Assembly: GCA_030141605.1 (NCBI GenBank)
Contig: JAQGDQ010000844.1
Location: 24,431-88,430, forward strand
Reading direction: 5' to 3'
Length of the DNA stretch: 64,000 nucleotides
Origin: Tubiluchus corallicola
Taxonomy: Eukaryota > Priapulida > Priapulimorpha > Priapulimorphida > Tubiluchidae
Of the stretch, positions 11,201 to 22,957 are shown one piece after another (position 1 is the first letter of the stretch; every line of letters begins with the position of its first letter). The notes below the pieces were generated by a model. That model had not been told where the DNA came from, ran no database searches, and saw only the letters and a program-made list of their open reading frames with translations. Position numbers and translations under genes: made by a program.

Positions 11201-14200
11201 ACAGACTTCAAAGGTAAACTAAATGAAGAAGCTGTGAAAATTGTATGTGATACAAGTCAAGTAATGATTTGTCTGTCTCAGTTTACATCATAAAAACAAA
11301 CAGCATTGTACACCGAAAGAGTTTGTTTCTTTACGTTATAACTTCGTCTTAATATTATTTGAAAGACACGTATTTCGTGATTGCTTGAAGAACACTCACA
11401 GAATTCTATCAAACAAACCATGCAAAATTTAGATCTGATAATATGATGCAATTAATTTTTTTTAATATGAATGAAATGCCAGTGAGATGAATCTTGAATA
11501 AACAAAATCTCAAACATGAATCATTCCATTAATGGCATCAAAAACACTAATAAAGGCTGGTAATACAAAAGCTTCAAAGTGCTGAAGTGCTCAAAGCCAC
11601 AAGCTAACACACCACAAACAGCAACATAAAATGCAAACTATTAAAGGCAGGCAAATTCGTACACATAAATTTCCTATATCAAAGAAGATTATTTATATTA
11701 TAGAAGATAAATTCTAAAAACACATGAAAATGCTAGACAACACTGTGAAAGGGCAATGACATACAGAAATTTGTTATCTTTAAAATTTGTGGATTTAACA
11801 AGTGAACATGCAGAATTTCTCTCTACCTGATGCTAACCTAGTCAAAATAATAATAGATGGAACATTTAAAATTCAAAAGTGGGAACAAGAATTAATGTAA
11901 GTAATTAGGTATAAAACTCCATTAACTATTGTGCACCAAATGGAACTCAGTCTGTCATGAAAGGGTTAAAAACCTTACTTGAAAGTGTCAAAGATACAGT
12001 GGTAATACCACTGTCTCTGTCTCTATGTATATATAGACTGAACATATTACATTCATGACAGACTGAGTTCCATTTGGTGTTCAGAATAAGAATATAAATA
12101 TTTAAATTCTAAATATTGGTATTAGAGGTGAGCATTCTCTAACAGAAAGCAAATTCGAACCGAATTTGTGACTTTCGAACACGAATTAAACCAAATTTCA
12201 GCATGCAGTTTTAATTTTTGAATCACTAATAAAAAGCTGTCTCACAAAGATCTTGCATATTGCTTGATTTTGTTTTGCATTAAAATACCAATAATTTGTG
12301 TAAAAATTTTTGCAGTGAAATCGCAGCTAAACTGTGCTGATTGCATGCTGTTTCAAACGTTTTAATGATAAAGAATATATATAGTTTAAGTGTTCAAATC
12401 TATAATTATGATCAAATCGAATGTGAACTTAAAAAACTTACTTGTTGGAATTCGATTTGAATGCTCAATCATTCGATGCCCACCCCTAACAGGTATTGGT
12501 AAAATATCAACTTTCTTGCAGCATTTTTGTATAGGGATGTAATAAAGACAATGCACAATATCTGAGTGTAGTGATTTTAGCATAATGTGGTATCAAAACA
12601 CGAGTTTCTTGATTGTAGACCAGATTATTTTCATCACTGATCATAAATTCACAGTACTTCTATGTTTATGCTATAATTTAAAATTCTCCTGAATTTGATT
12701 TACGGGCAAAACAACAGACTTTTAGCCCCGGGGGCAGGTTGATTGAAGGTGAAAGTGCAAAATGCATAAATCTCGCAGTCAATATGAAGATGCTGGTAAT
12801 AGACAATTCCCATGCTTGAAAATGCAGTTTATTAATAGTACACAAAAACAGAAAATACTATAGACAGAAGAATAATTGGCTATCTAACTTAATGTAAACA
12901 TCCTAATAAAGTACGTATAAATCAAGTTTTTCCCTCGGGCGTCTTATATGTGCAATTGTCTGTGAAAACTTATTTTCCTGAAAACTACAACCTTACAAAA
13001 GTCAAGAGATTCCTATCACAAACAAACTAGTTATGAGCACTCTGCTGCTCTGGACGTTCAATCGTATTTTCACGATTAACTGTGCACAACCCATTTCCTG
13101 AGTGTCTACTGGTCGTGTTTGAAAATAACTGAGTCAAGATTCTCAAGAAGTTTTAATCGTGCATATTTCTTAGCTAACAAACAGTGGTGCATACTTGTTA
13201 CAAACTTTTGTTATGCCCTTGGTTCGAGGCAATAAATCTACACTGCTAAATGCTTTACTGACCTTTTAGCATGTCTAGAGAACATTAAAGAGTCTATAAT
13301 TAAACCAGAGAGATTTTTCAGCTCAATGGCCGCGTAGAATTACACAGTACTGGCTGATGAAGCCAAAGCTTTTGTTTCCAATAAGTGCACTATTGTTTGC
13401 ACTCCAATCTTGGTACGCTTGGTTAAGAAAAACTCAGCAGAAATCCATAACTGTACATAAAACGATTAACTTTAATGAATGAGAGAAACGTTTTAATTTT
13501 GTTGATTTTCCACTAGCTAAAGAGACAAAGAGAAAAGTTCGGTCATCCGATATTGCCGAATTGTAACTGTGGATTTCGATTTGAGTCTGTTGAACAGTTT
13601 TTGTTGCAGTGCCCATTGTATCAACAAACTAGGGTTGTTATGTTTGATAAATTAAATGAAATACTTCTGCCTGAAAACCTTAATATAGCTGCCTTAGGAA
13701 CTAATGATCTGTTGAAGTTGTTATTATTCGGAAAAGATTATTTTAACTATGTTGCTAACTGTAAAATATTCCAATGCATACATGAATTTATATTATGCAC
13801 TAAACGCTTCCAGTAGTTTCTATATGATATGAAATGCATCAGTCTTAAATATTCGTACATTAATATTTCTAACCGTCAGTTTCTACTAATGTCTAATGTA
13901 ATCTTGTAGTAAAGCTTGTCAGCTTATGTAGTTATAGTCTATTCTTACTGTAAATGTTTTTGTAAATAGTGTGCATAGACTGTTGTAGTGAGGATCCTAA
14001 ATCATGTTGTTTAAACTGTCTGATCCAATCCTATAATAAATTATGTTTAAACTAACTAAAGTTTCACATAAGGTCAAAGCTCTCCTTGGGAGAGTTTACG
14101 GAGACAAACAATTCTTCTCAAGCGTTACACAAGATCTCACCTTTAACATGTGAGATTAATGTTGGATAGGGTTTTTAATAGCTAATTTAGTGAGATTTTT

Positions 14201-17200
14201 TATTTTTGTCTATCACGAAGAGAGAAATAAAATAGATGGAGAATTATTCAAAAAAGTTCTTGGAAAAGTCGTTGATATCTCTGTTACACCAAAATTCTAG
14301 CAGTGGACAGACACGAGGCAGACATACGTCCACCATTGTCATAAAACATTGTTAAATAACATTGTTATACTGTTCTCAGAGTCTTCAGACTGACTTAGCA
14401 GTTCTTTATATAATTTATATTTTACAATGGCGTGGCTGATATTTTTTTAGGGGTGGCTGACTCAATGACCTCCTGGTCTTTCGCCACCCCATCTCTACAC
14501 ACGTTACCTAATTTGTTGCATTTGCGCTTATAAATATTATATTAGAGATAAATAAACCTTTTGAATTGAATTGACAATGCGTTATTATAAGCAAATCAAG
14601 GCGAGTATCAATCTATAAAAAAGCAAAGCTGTGATTGGCTAAAAAAGCACAGAAAGCCATGTCATAATGCTGTTACTGAGATGTACCTGTTAGTTATAAG
14701 CACAGACACATGAACAACGATTAACAAATGCAATAACCAAATGTGTTAGTTAATTCGATAAAGAACACATACAAAAGAGTTAAAACTGCGCATATCAAAA
14801 ATTTTTGTCCAGTACTGTTATCGTACATAATCTATCAAATTAAGAAGAATTAACTTGTAAGTGAATTTGATTATGAGAATGGATGTATCACTTGACGTAC
14901 CAGAACCTTTGCGTTAAGTAATATCTTGAAACTGCCGAAGTAACAAGATGTTGATTAAGTTAGACGGGCAACAATATTTCAAGAGAGCCATAACCAGTAT
15001 CCATAAACGCCCAACTGCCTGATTTCTACTGCATTTATGGACAGTAGTAATAGGCTTAGTAGATGTTTGGAAACACTAAGTTGATGAAGGCGCCTCCGAA
15101 AACCAGTGGACAAAGAAAAACTGGTGGTGTAATAAGTTTGTCCCACTGGTATAAGAAAACCAAACGAAAGGAGATTGCAACTGCAGCAACTGCTTACCAA
15201 AATCATAAGCAAATCATTGAACAACATAGACAGTAGCATTGAGGCGAAGACATTCAAAATGTTCAATGGTAAAGTTTAACATCTTCAAGCAAGGGATAAG
15301 TCAAGAACATAATGCTCTACGGCTAGCGGCATGTGTGTTGCAAAGTGTGCGCGCGCGTGCGTGCGTGCGTGTGTGTGCGTGCGTGCGTGTGTGTGTGTTG
15401 TATGTTGAAGAATCATTGTGTTGTAAAGTTGCTAATTTTACAAAGTGTGTGTAAGTTAGTGTTCAAGAATGAATGCTTTATCGATAAGATGTATGTCAGC
15501 TGATATTACAAATTTTTTTACACAAATGAAAATTTTCTTTCTAAAGTTTTTTCCTGTACATTAGATGTAAGAAGTAATGCTAGCAAAGAACAAATATGGA
15601 CTGTAAATTTCATTAAAGAAATTATATGGGCTCTAGAACGTAATCGTTTTGATTTTTTGACAGGAATGAGTTGTACGCCATACTAACACATCTTACTCTC
15701 ACTTACTTGTATATATTCACATTGCTTACTAATCTTGTTAATTAATGTTATTTTGCTTGTTGATCTGTTTGTTTATTTGATGTGATTGTACCACGAGTGT
15801 GAATAAAATGATATATATATATCTTAATATATACATATATATATATATATATCTTAATATACATGTATATATATATATATGTATATATTAAGATTATTAG
15901 AAGTGGTAACACAACACAGTTACCATTCATGTTTTATTTTATTACTTTATTTATTACTTTTATTACAATGATTATACCTATCACAAACTTCACTAAATGC
16001 CAAGAATTAGCTGCTGTATTTCAGTAAATTGTGTATTATTTACCAATGTTCACTTTGTTACACAGTCATATGGTTATTTTGACAATGCCATTATATACTA
16101 GTATAGTTTTGTATGACTCGTACCTTTTGTTTATAAGCAACTATTTTAATACTATTAGTTGACTGCAATTACTAAGTCACAAAAAGTTCATCATAGCCTA
16201 TTTGGTATGTGTACAGTATTTTACAACGTTTTAGTGTGTTCATATTTCTGTAACGATTTTTGTCATTCAGTATCTAAAGAAGCAACATTATAATTTGAAT
16301 GTACTTTTTTAAAGGAAAAGTTGCAATGCTGCGGAGACTAATCTTACAGGGTACTATAACTGGAACTATACAAGCTCTGCTAGTCATCTAGTATCTGGGA
16401 TGCACTGGTAACAGAATAGGGCAGCTAAAAGAAGGGCTCCCATTCACTGTTATTTCAGCTGCATCTACAATAGACACAAGGAAGTATGCTGCTAGTACCT
16501 TGCGTTGAGATAGCCCATCTTGAAGATCATGTTCAGCAGAATTTCTGTAAGTGGTGGCTAAATTTCACAAAGAATTCTAGGGAGTGCGTGGTAATTGCAA
16601 ATGTGGGCTCGGTGTAGGAATTAAGTACTGCAATACAGTGAAGTGCAAAAGAGGAACACGGTTTTTCTTTTTGTCGAGAAAAATGACAAGTTCAACAACT
16701 GTAACTCAATCTCTGAGGCAACCCTGCAGACAGCCCGACTACCTCCTCTTTCTAGAAAAAAATAAGTGTCTATTCAGCAAGATAAATGGGGACATAATCC
16801 AATACATAACAAGTGGTAATGTGAGAGCTAATATATGTATGCATAATAACCTCTTAAACATATTTGTTGAATGCACATGCAAAGTGAAAAATTCACCCAC
16901 TAAGGTTAATGTCACCACTAATTATAATTACCACTACTAAACATTTTAGAAAGAGACTGGGTGCAATAGGGTTTAGTGACAATTTTTTTCTATAACAGGC
17001 ACATTGATGTATGAAAGGGCATATGTTATTTATCAGTCCCCGAGACATATACTCTGAGAATGCCTCAGAATTCTCCACACCACCCCTGAATTTTTTTAAT
17101 TTGCATTAAAACTTTATGTTGTAAGATAAAGCTAAACTAAATCAAAGGTGTTGTTAGTTGCAATGAAAATCAGTTGATTCATTCACTGTAGTTCCTGACA

Positions 17201-17864
17201 ACTTGACTGCTCCTTATACTGCAAGACAAAACACAGTCACAAACAACAAGTTCTGTTTGCAAGCTATTAATTGGTACAAAACCTTCCAGTATTATGCAAG
17301 CTTTTTGACAACATATGCTGAGTGCTTGGTTAATGGAACTGGCAAGCTTCTGGCACACCATGCCAATAAGGAACACTCCTGTGTACTTACCAAAGTGAGC
17401 GAATGATGAAGAGCAGATTCATCTCGTTGCTGTCGCTGTCGCCGCTTGTCCACCTGCTCATTATGATGGCGATGAAGTCGGGGAATCCATCGCGTCTTCT
17501 CCAGCCTGTGTTCTTCTTTTGGGCTACTCGGAGAATGCTTAAAAAACGCGGCCACCCATGACGGCGACGAATTCCCGCGATCGCCACTGCCGCCATCTGC
17601 AGGCGGACTATGAAAACGTTTTGAACTAGTTCGATCTTTAAAAGCTAGTCTAAGCGAAGGAGGTCTGTGCTTTTTGTAATTCGGCACTTTAAGTTTAGTC
17701 AACGTATCAGTTGGTTCACCATCTTTTTCAGTTTGGTTTTCTGCAGTTTTGGAAGACGAGGCTGTTGAAGTATTAACATGTCTATCTTCCATCAAAGGTT
17801 TAAACTCAGCACCTTTTTCTACATCTTTGTCTGCTATATGTGGAGCACTTTCATTCCCTTCCAT
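2264..17864 (-). CDS. CLCN2-like: ClC-2-like voltage-gated chloride channel, 5' part (3' end outside window)
   Basis: Membrane chloride channel of the ClC-1/2/K branch; ClC-2 relatives set resting chloride conductance and epithelial transport. Seven exons on the minus strand join in phase: 17864-17391, 10933-10795, 9842-9711, 7812-7684, 4548-4415, 3669-3592, 2342-2264 (about 388 residues). Exon 1 (158 codons) is a hydrophilic, Ser/Pro/Arg-rich cytosolic N-terminus unlike any family I can name. Exon 2 opens with [17 protein letters not shown], the typical start of the conserved ClC-1/2 region. Exon 3 holds [20 protein letters not shown] (first membrane helix). Exon 5 carries [20 protein letters not shown], which includes the GSGIP chloride-selectivity motif. 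Exons 5 and 6 together make GKEGPFVHIA with the gating glutamate. Exon 7 gives [20 protein letters not shown]. The GKE/GPF and GIYE/NESR exon junctions appear to match vertebrate genes. The later filter motifs and CBS domains must lie left of base 1, so integrity of the whole gene is unknown. Confidence 0.95.
2367..2440. repeat. 74-bp near-perfect palindrome with (TA)n centre
   Basis: The arms start ATTAATGGTAAAAT (2367-2380) and end ATTTTACCATTAAT (2427-2440), joined by an alternating TA tract. It could extrude as one long hairpin. It sits about 25 bp inside intron 6, next to the splice acceptor of ClC exon 7. Confidence 0.85.
2475..3033 (-). mobile_element. 5'-truncated LINE, C-terminus of ORF2 plus 3' UTR
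   Basis: Minus-strand conceptual translation from about 3033 reads through [16 protein letters not shown], then [20 protein letters not shown], and stops at 2650-2652. This is the typical LINE ORF2 tail (basic residue, W-LP, H, then S-N). The 3' UTR ends in GTATGAATAAAAATGA running into a TA tract. A second copy in opposite orientation lies at 15513-15811. A run of twelve G at 2928-2939 falls in the coding remnant. Confidence 0.8.
4967..5347 (-). CDS. uncertain intronic ORF, 126 aa, one predicted membrane segment
   Basis: Inside ClC intron 4 and on the same strand. The ORF has a basic start ([14 protein letters not shown]), one strongly hydrophobic stretch at about residues 28-45 ([17 protein letters not shown]), then a hydrophilic part with two N-glycosylation sequons (NNS, NVS) and two cysteines. 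That layout fits a small type II membrane protein. No family is recognised. In DNA this AT-rich an open frame of this length is expected about once per window by chance, so it may be noise, a nested gene or an alternative ClC exon. A 41-residue hydrophobic frame upstream (about 5613-5735) is equally unproven. Confidence 0.22.
   Translation of the reverse strand: MPRASKLHHQLLKPNASTQFEYLPVTTIAISSCLLLFVLAFVIVEVPLSALENQNVELVAKLNNRAGVLQKLNNSVLGQSYDCELSGQHRGLILLHETTVSLTTDCKSFKKRFNVSFVDLEHYLNY
6180..6740. mobile_element. GC-rich anomalous segment in ClC intron 4, probable repeat insertion
   Basis: Base composition changes abruptly from the AT-rich intron to roughly half G+C and back. Short frames are open on both strands but match nothing I recognise. 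Composition and intronic position suggest an inserted element of unknown class. No terminal repeats were found and no second copy is present in the window. Confidence 0.35.
7846..9195. repeat. 75-bp minisatellite in ClC intron 3
   Basis: About 18 copies of a 75-bp unit that includes CTCTGTACCAGAAAAGGTAG and AAGTACAGTTAAAGGAAAAC. Some units are 76 bp, with CATTGATT replacing CAAGATT, which shifts the frame between blocks. Within a block one plus frame is open with 25 residues per unit. The array ends about 33 bp from the acceptor of exon 4, so it abuts or includes the branch-point region of that intron. Confidence 0.95.
9987..10479. mobile_element. pogo/Tc1-mariner-like MITE, 493 bp
   Basis: Terminal inverted repeats of about 27 bp match at 24 positions: left CAGTAAGCTCTGCTTAACTC, right (reverse complement) CAGTAAACTCCGCATAACTC, both continuing AAATT. 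TA dinucleotides flank both ends (9985-9986, 10480-10481), the expected duplication for this superfamily. Inside, CTAACTCAAA recurs near both ends, as subterminal transposase-binding repeats often do. No transposase is encoded. It lies in ClC intron 2. Confidence 0.85.
11934..12079. mobile_element. 146-bp foldback element with perfect 28-bp inverted repeats
   Basis: Bases 11934-11961 (starting CACCAAATGGAACTCAGTCT) are the exact reverse complement of 12052-12079. The 90-bp centre contains a second nested hairpin (ACAGTGGTA facing CCACTGT). The transcript would fold into a stacked hairpin. No target-site duplication is obvious. Located in ClC intron 1, 43 bp from the next element. Confidence 0.75.
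12123..12488. mobile_element. hAT-like MITE, 366 bp
   Basis: The ends TAGAGGTGAGCATTC and (reverse complement) TAGGGGTGGGCATCG are imperfect inverted repeats of hAT type. Flanking octamers ATTGGTAT (12115-12122) and ACAGGTAT (12489-12496) agree at 6 of 8 bases, consistent with an aged 8-bp duplication. Non-coding, in ClC intron 1. Confidence 0.6.
13530..14060 (+). mobile_element. 5'-truncated LINE, Cys-rich ORF2 end
   Basis: The frame from 13553 to 13813 carries [20 protein letters not shown], the Cys-rich (C-x-C-G ... E-x-x-x-Q/H-x-L-x-x-C) end seen in many LINE ORF2 proteins, then runs 60 more residues to a stop. An AT-rich 3' UTR follows, ending near AATAAATTATGTTTAAAC. It lies antisense in ClC intron 1. 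Confidence 0.65.
14430..14575 (+). mobile_element. retroposon 3' end
   Basis: Contains GGGTGGCTGACTCAATGACC and CTTTCGCCACCCCATCTCT, then GATAAATAAACCTTTTGAATTGAATTG, the sort of A/T-rich simple tail that ends many LINE copies. A related GACC ... CCACCCCTCTAC string follows the reverse-transcriptase relic near 29440-29480, so the two may belong to one family. Confidence 0.4.
15335..15400. repeat. GTGC/GT microsatellite
   Basis: Alternating purine-pyrimidine tract mixing GTGC and GT units, a candidate Z-DNA former, in ClC intron 1. Confidence 0.85.
15513..15811 (+). mobile_element. second copy of the (TA)n-tailed LINE, 3' end only
   Basis: Reverse complement of 2475-2770: it shares TTTACACAAATGAAAATTTT, GACAGGAATGAGTTGTACGC and the terminal GAATAAAATGA followed by TA repeats (15811-15890). 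Both copies end at the same base and lead directly into TA, so the simple repeat is the element's own tail. Confidence 0.8.
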
Positions 17865-20317
17865 TACAAGGGGGTGGCACTATAGTGATGGCAGAAAATT
17901 AGAAAAGATCACAGCAGTTCTGGGCTACTGTGTCACTGACACACGATCAACTCTGGTTTTCAACTGAAATTGTACATTTGTCACTGTCATTCTTGAAGGT
18001 GAATTAAATCACTCGACAGCGAATGCTAGAAAGAAAACTTACTCATATTTATAGTTGTTTATAATGTTTTTATCTCTTTTACCACATTTAACTCTATTAT
18101 TGATTTATGTTTACTAAAATGCGTCATCTTTTTGAAACCAAGTAACAATGGGAAAAAAAGCTATAACAAATGGATATTGCAACTCGCAAACAATTTTGAT
18201 CATAAGTTGATCCAGTAAAATGTGAGTGTGTGTCAGTGGTCTAAGAAAGAAGTGCAAAAGTTCCTGTAAAAGTTAATAGGTGCAAAGCAAACAAAAGAAA
18301 AACAGTGCCAAAAGCGATTTTGAATTAAACAAAACGATATTAATAAACAAAAAAAAAGAATCAGATAGAAACAGGGCTTCGTCAGCTGTTTCTAAAACGA
18401 TGTCTATTCAAAGTACATTTTGAGATGGATATTCTTAGAGTTTTGACGTTGAGTATCTCTCAGCGTTTCTTATCATAGACACTTCAAAAATCATCAACCC
18501 AAATCACATTCAGATTTGTCAGAAATTAATCCATCACTATTATTTCACAATTTACCACACAAGATACAAGGACGTCTCAAGTCGAGCACGAGAACAACTT
18601 GCTAGTGTTTATAGGGCCAAAGTACAAAAAACAACACTGCCCAGCGACCTCTTGCTGCTAGAGTAAGCTTTCTCGGTGTCCAAACTGCCAGTAGACGTCA
18701 CATATCAGTAGCCAGCGGGTCTTAATGTAAATATTATTGCGAATACTATCCGATCAAATAAAATAGAACAGAAGGTCCAGTTTTAATAAGCGTTTCCACG
18801 ATTATAATAACTAGCGAACCACGCTATATTAATTTGGGCTCGTTCGCATGCGTACGAGTACTACTACGGTTGTGGTGACGGAAATATAATTGCATCAAAC
18901 GATACAATAAATTTACGAAATCAACTCATATTGTACTGTGCAGGTACAGGTACAGGTACAACAGGAATAAGTAATCTAAAGTGATGTACACTGTCTAGAC
19001 TACACTATAGTGTAATGTGAGTCAAATGAGAAAATGAACTTGACGCTGAACTACACTACCGGTAAATTAACAGCTACTACCCAAAATTTGGATAATCACT
19101 GATTCAGTATAGAATTATATTCTACTTAATACCAGATACGCAACGGTCTTTCTTCGCACGAATGTGATCACTGCACTGAATTTACCGCGTCGTTGCTGAA
19201 ACAGCCTACTGTGTGAAGTTGTGTGACGGCACAGTAGAACGGCGCAAATACCGCTAATAATTAATATATATTATTAATACACCACTATAAGTAATGCACG
19301 GCTAAAAAACTTTCCAATATGCACGGGGAAACTATTGTTATTTTCAAAGTACCTGGACGAAACTTTCTGTTTTTACTAAGAACATATCAAGAGTTTACAA
19401 TCAGCAAAACAAATCGAAAACCCGTTTTACAGAAATAAATTACAGACGCAAGAACCGGTAACATTGGGTAAACATATATAATATTCATGACATCCATTCA
19501 CACGCGAGTGAAACTGCTAAAATTGTCACGAATCCCAGGAAATTAAACCGAAATGGCAGCTTCTGATGGGCAAATTAAGTTCCGCCCACGCAAGAAATGG
19601 ACGTGAAGAGATGTGAAATTTAGTTCATTGGAAGAGAGTTTGAAAAGCGCACGAAAATGATGTTCCTCCATTAGAGCGCGTCTCACACAGGCTGTCAGAA
19701 ATTGACTGCGAATGAAACAGTAATTGAGTAATGGATAAATGATCAATCCGTTTATAGATATTACGTCACATTTTTACGTACAGCATCAGACAGACGTCAT
19801 TACAAAACTCAGAAACGCAGTTTGTTTACAATTTAAACAACGTTTACACGACAAACGCGAAAATGTCAAAACAGAAACCGCTGGAATTGTTTATTGAATT
19901 TCGTCTTGTACAAATAGAAATTACTTTATTGCACCTGCCATATAGTAAACACTTGTATACAGATGTGAACAGGTACAAAAGCAGACGAAGAACTCTATAA
20001 AATGATTACACAAAGCGCCCTGAGCAACAGTCTTGTATTTTTATCATCTAACGTATTAGAAGGCAAACAAAAACCTGAATTAATGCATTACGGCCAGCAT
20101 TCCATCAGCAAAGGCGCATAAATCAGATAAATAATTTATTATCTCACGAGCAAAAACCATTAACGTCAGCGAGCATGCGCAGAAAGTTTGCAAAACTAAA
20201 CTCGTTTTAAAATCTTTAGATAGTTATTAAAAAACCTAATATTTCAAATTTTAGGTGAAAGTCTACGCTAAACCTAAAGGCGAGAACGAGATTAGATTGA
20301 CGTTGGCTTTGATTTAA
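17865..20317. other. upstream region of the ClC gene; no further gene seen
   Basis: Sequence 5' of the ClC start codon, probably holding its promoter and 5' UTR. A possible non-coding donor (GTAAGT on the minus strand) is at 18039-18044. Small CAGGTA repeats occur near 18942. CpG is a little more frequent at 18830-18860 and 20460-20530. No convincing coding exon. Confidence 0.4.
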
Positions 20318-20866
20318 AGGAAAACCGGATGATTGTGTAAACATTAGTTCAGAATAAAGAATGCTCTAAAATATTGAAAACTACAATAGCTTATTTTAAA
20401 TCGAAGCTTAGATTAAATAATAATTGCCTCGGATACTCAAATTTCGTTAAACTTTCAAAGCTACGCGCGTCTCAGTGAATTTACTAAGATTGGCAGCGGC
20501 GCCTTTTTGTCACACGCGCGTGGCCGACAAATAGAAGGCGGTACCGTGATAAACATGATCATGAACGGCTGTGTTAGTTTCTGACGTCATATGATGTAAA
20601 GCCCATTATTCGTGACATCATGTGCTTAAGCAGTACTGTAACACTTGTGCAAATGTGCTTGACTCGCAAAGGGAAATGCCTGTCATTGCACAAACTGTGG
20701 TTAGTTTCTGACGTAAGCAATAGCTGTGTTCGGTTGCCGTTGATTAACTTTCTAAGTTAATTATTTAAATATAAGGAACAATTGTTAACTTTTATAGGCA
20801 AGAAAACGTATATTTTGGACAGTAAATTATAATGAGATTGAGTTTAAACAATCGTCCGGTCTTGCT
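20318..20866 (+). mobile_element. TTAA MITE, copy 1 (diverged, complete ends)
   Basis: Starts TTTAAAGGAAAACCGGATGA and ends with the reverse complement of TTTAAAGCAAGACCGGACGA; 20 of 23 terminal bases match. TTAA lies at 20314-20317 and 20867-20870. The interior is related to the other copies around GTTAGTTTCTGACGT and TTGATTAACTT. The TTAA flank suggests piggyBac-type integration, but no transposase is present. Confidence 0.7.
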
Positions 20867-21620
20867 TTAAATGTATACTAGCTTCTGGTAGTTCAAGCAT
20901 AATTTAACAGACGGCGACACCGGCATTGACCGTATAGTATGCTATCTATCAGCAAGAATAGGAATCACTATAAGTTGGTGCTCATTAAAACTGAAAACAA
21001 GGTGAACCTAGCTCTTTCATGCTACCATAAACCAACAAAAATTATACATAAAATGCAAAAAGTCAAACTGTAGGTTGAATAATTAAAAAGAAAATATTCC
21101 AAGCACAGTTTCCATAGGAATTATGTAATTAGGCAATATTTTTCATTGTTAATAACATTCATTGATGGACGATCATTACTCTATTTATGCATTTTTGTTA
21201 TTGAGGACAATATTGTATTTAATGGAGAGAGGGAAATAGCTATATTTGGCTAAAAAGTTAAGCAACTTTGTAGCCTGCTCAGGGAATGGATAGGTGACTA
21301 ACAAGAAATCTACTTCTCGGTGGTATTGTTTGCCACATTGCACATTGTCTTCAGTTATTTCTCCCATTCAATGATGACGTATTGAGACATAAGCAACATA
21401 GCTGAGACATCACAGAGCTCTAAGACAACCATACTGGTTCAGTGTCTCATCTTAGACGATTGCCCTTGATAATGAGTAAGTGCTTGCCCTGTCAGGCTGT
21501 CACAACATGCAATGTTAAGCAGCACGAGTACAGAAAAATGAAGAGTCGTCAATAAAGGCTTCTCATGCACTATAATAGCGTTAACGTTTTTACGAGTTCA
21601 AAAACATAAAAAACGCTCAA

Positions 21621-21981
21621 AGAAATACAGCATGATTTTTCACATACTACCCCATTTTCAAGTCCGATAAAAAGTATACATTTTAACACAATTAATACTG
21701 CAAAAGCGTTTCTGATAATAAAAAATAGATTAAAAACTTAATTAACGGCGGGGGAGCCCAACTATTTGCGTTTTCGAAATACAAGCACTAGTGCCCGTCT
21801 AACTAGCGAATGGCGAAATGTGTGTAACAGTGAAGAACTAGTAGCGCAAACGTGAAATTGTGTTTGTGTTGTAATAATTCTTTCACGCAAGTCATTTTTG
21901 AAAAAAATAGTGTGTTTCCTTTCAATACTTTAAAGAGTAGATTGTTTTGACCTACAGTTTAAGATTGGGTCCGGTTCTGCT
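21621..21981 (-). mobile_element. TTAA MITE, copy 2 (internal deletion)
   Basis: 361 bp, inverted relative to copies 3 and 5. It keeps both ends: CATGATTTTTCACATACTAC near the left, GATTGGGTCCGGTTCTGCTT at the right next to TTAA 21982-21985. About 260 bp are missing between GGAGCCCAACTATTT and GCGTTTTCGAAATAC. The left flank is TCAA, a decayed TTAA. Confidence 0.75.
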
Positions 21982-22825
21982 TTAAATGAAGTTGGTGACT
22001 ACGTTTTGCACAAATTATCTTATACCACACTCAAATATAACAGACAACTACTAGGGTCTCCAACCCTTAATATTTTTAAAGGTACCTATTTTTTTGAAGT
22101 TGTGGCCACTTGCACAGAAAATTCTCCTATTGCTGTCCCAATGAATTACATGTTTATGATGCAAAAAATCAATAAATTACTTTTGAATTTGAATTTACTG
22201 TGATCAAGAACGACAGCAGCTGTCAGCAGTGGTTACCAACTACAGAATTTAATCAATGAAACCTCTCTCTCTTCGTTTTTCAGAGGCTAGACTTATTAAT
22301 CAGAAGCACCTGTTGAAAATGGCGAATTTGATAACTGCTACAAACAACTTACAACTTACTTTTCTTAACTAAAGATACTAAAATCTGGAAAAGCAATAAC
22401 TTGTTTAATCTACTATTGAGAAGAATTAATGAGCCATCTTAAACTTAATTTATGGACACCACGAAAACTCGACGGGAAATTTATTTGAAAGCTAGAAAGC
22501 TAGGTAAACGTTGCACGTTCAGGTAAGTAAATGAGATGTGAATTAAGTGGTACTGGCTAAAATCAGAAACAGCTTAAAAACACGTAACCAAATATGAAGC
22601 AAAAAACTAGAACAATTTCTAAATACAAGAAATGATATGATTAATGAAAAAAATATTATAATAAAGAAATGAAAAGAAACGATGTTTCAGCCCATGGCTG
22701 CAAGTTATCCTCGGGTGAAAGAAAAGACAATAAAAAACATTTTTTGGAATTAATAATAATTGAAACATAACAACTAACTAATAATTACAGAAAAATCACA
22801 AGAGAAGTCAGAAAAACACAAAATA

Positions 22826-22957
22826 TCACAAACAATAGCTAGGTAAACATAGAAGGTACAGCACAAAAACAGTTGCACAAAAGCACAGAATATCACAAAC
22901 AATAGCTAGGTAAGCATAGAAGGTACAGCACAAAAAGAGTTGCACAAAAGCACAGAA
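22826..22957. repeat. 66-bp direct duplication
   Basis: Two adjacent near-identical units containing CACAAACAATAGCTAGGTAA and GCATAGAAGGTACAGCACAA, differing at a few bases. No gene is associated. Confidence 0.8.

Noticed and set aside
22120-22200. AATAAATTACTTTTGAATTTGAATTT, like a retroposon tail
   Set aside because: Too short and without any coding remnant upstream to call an element.
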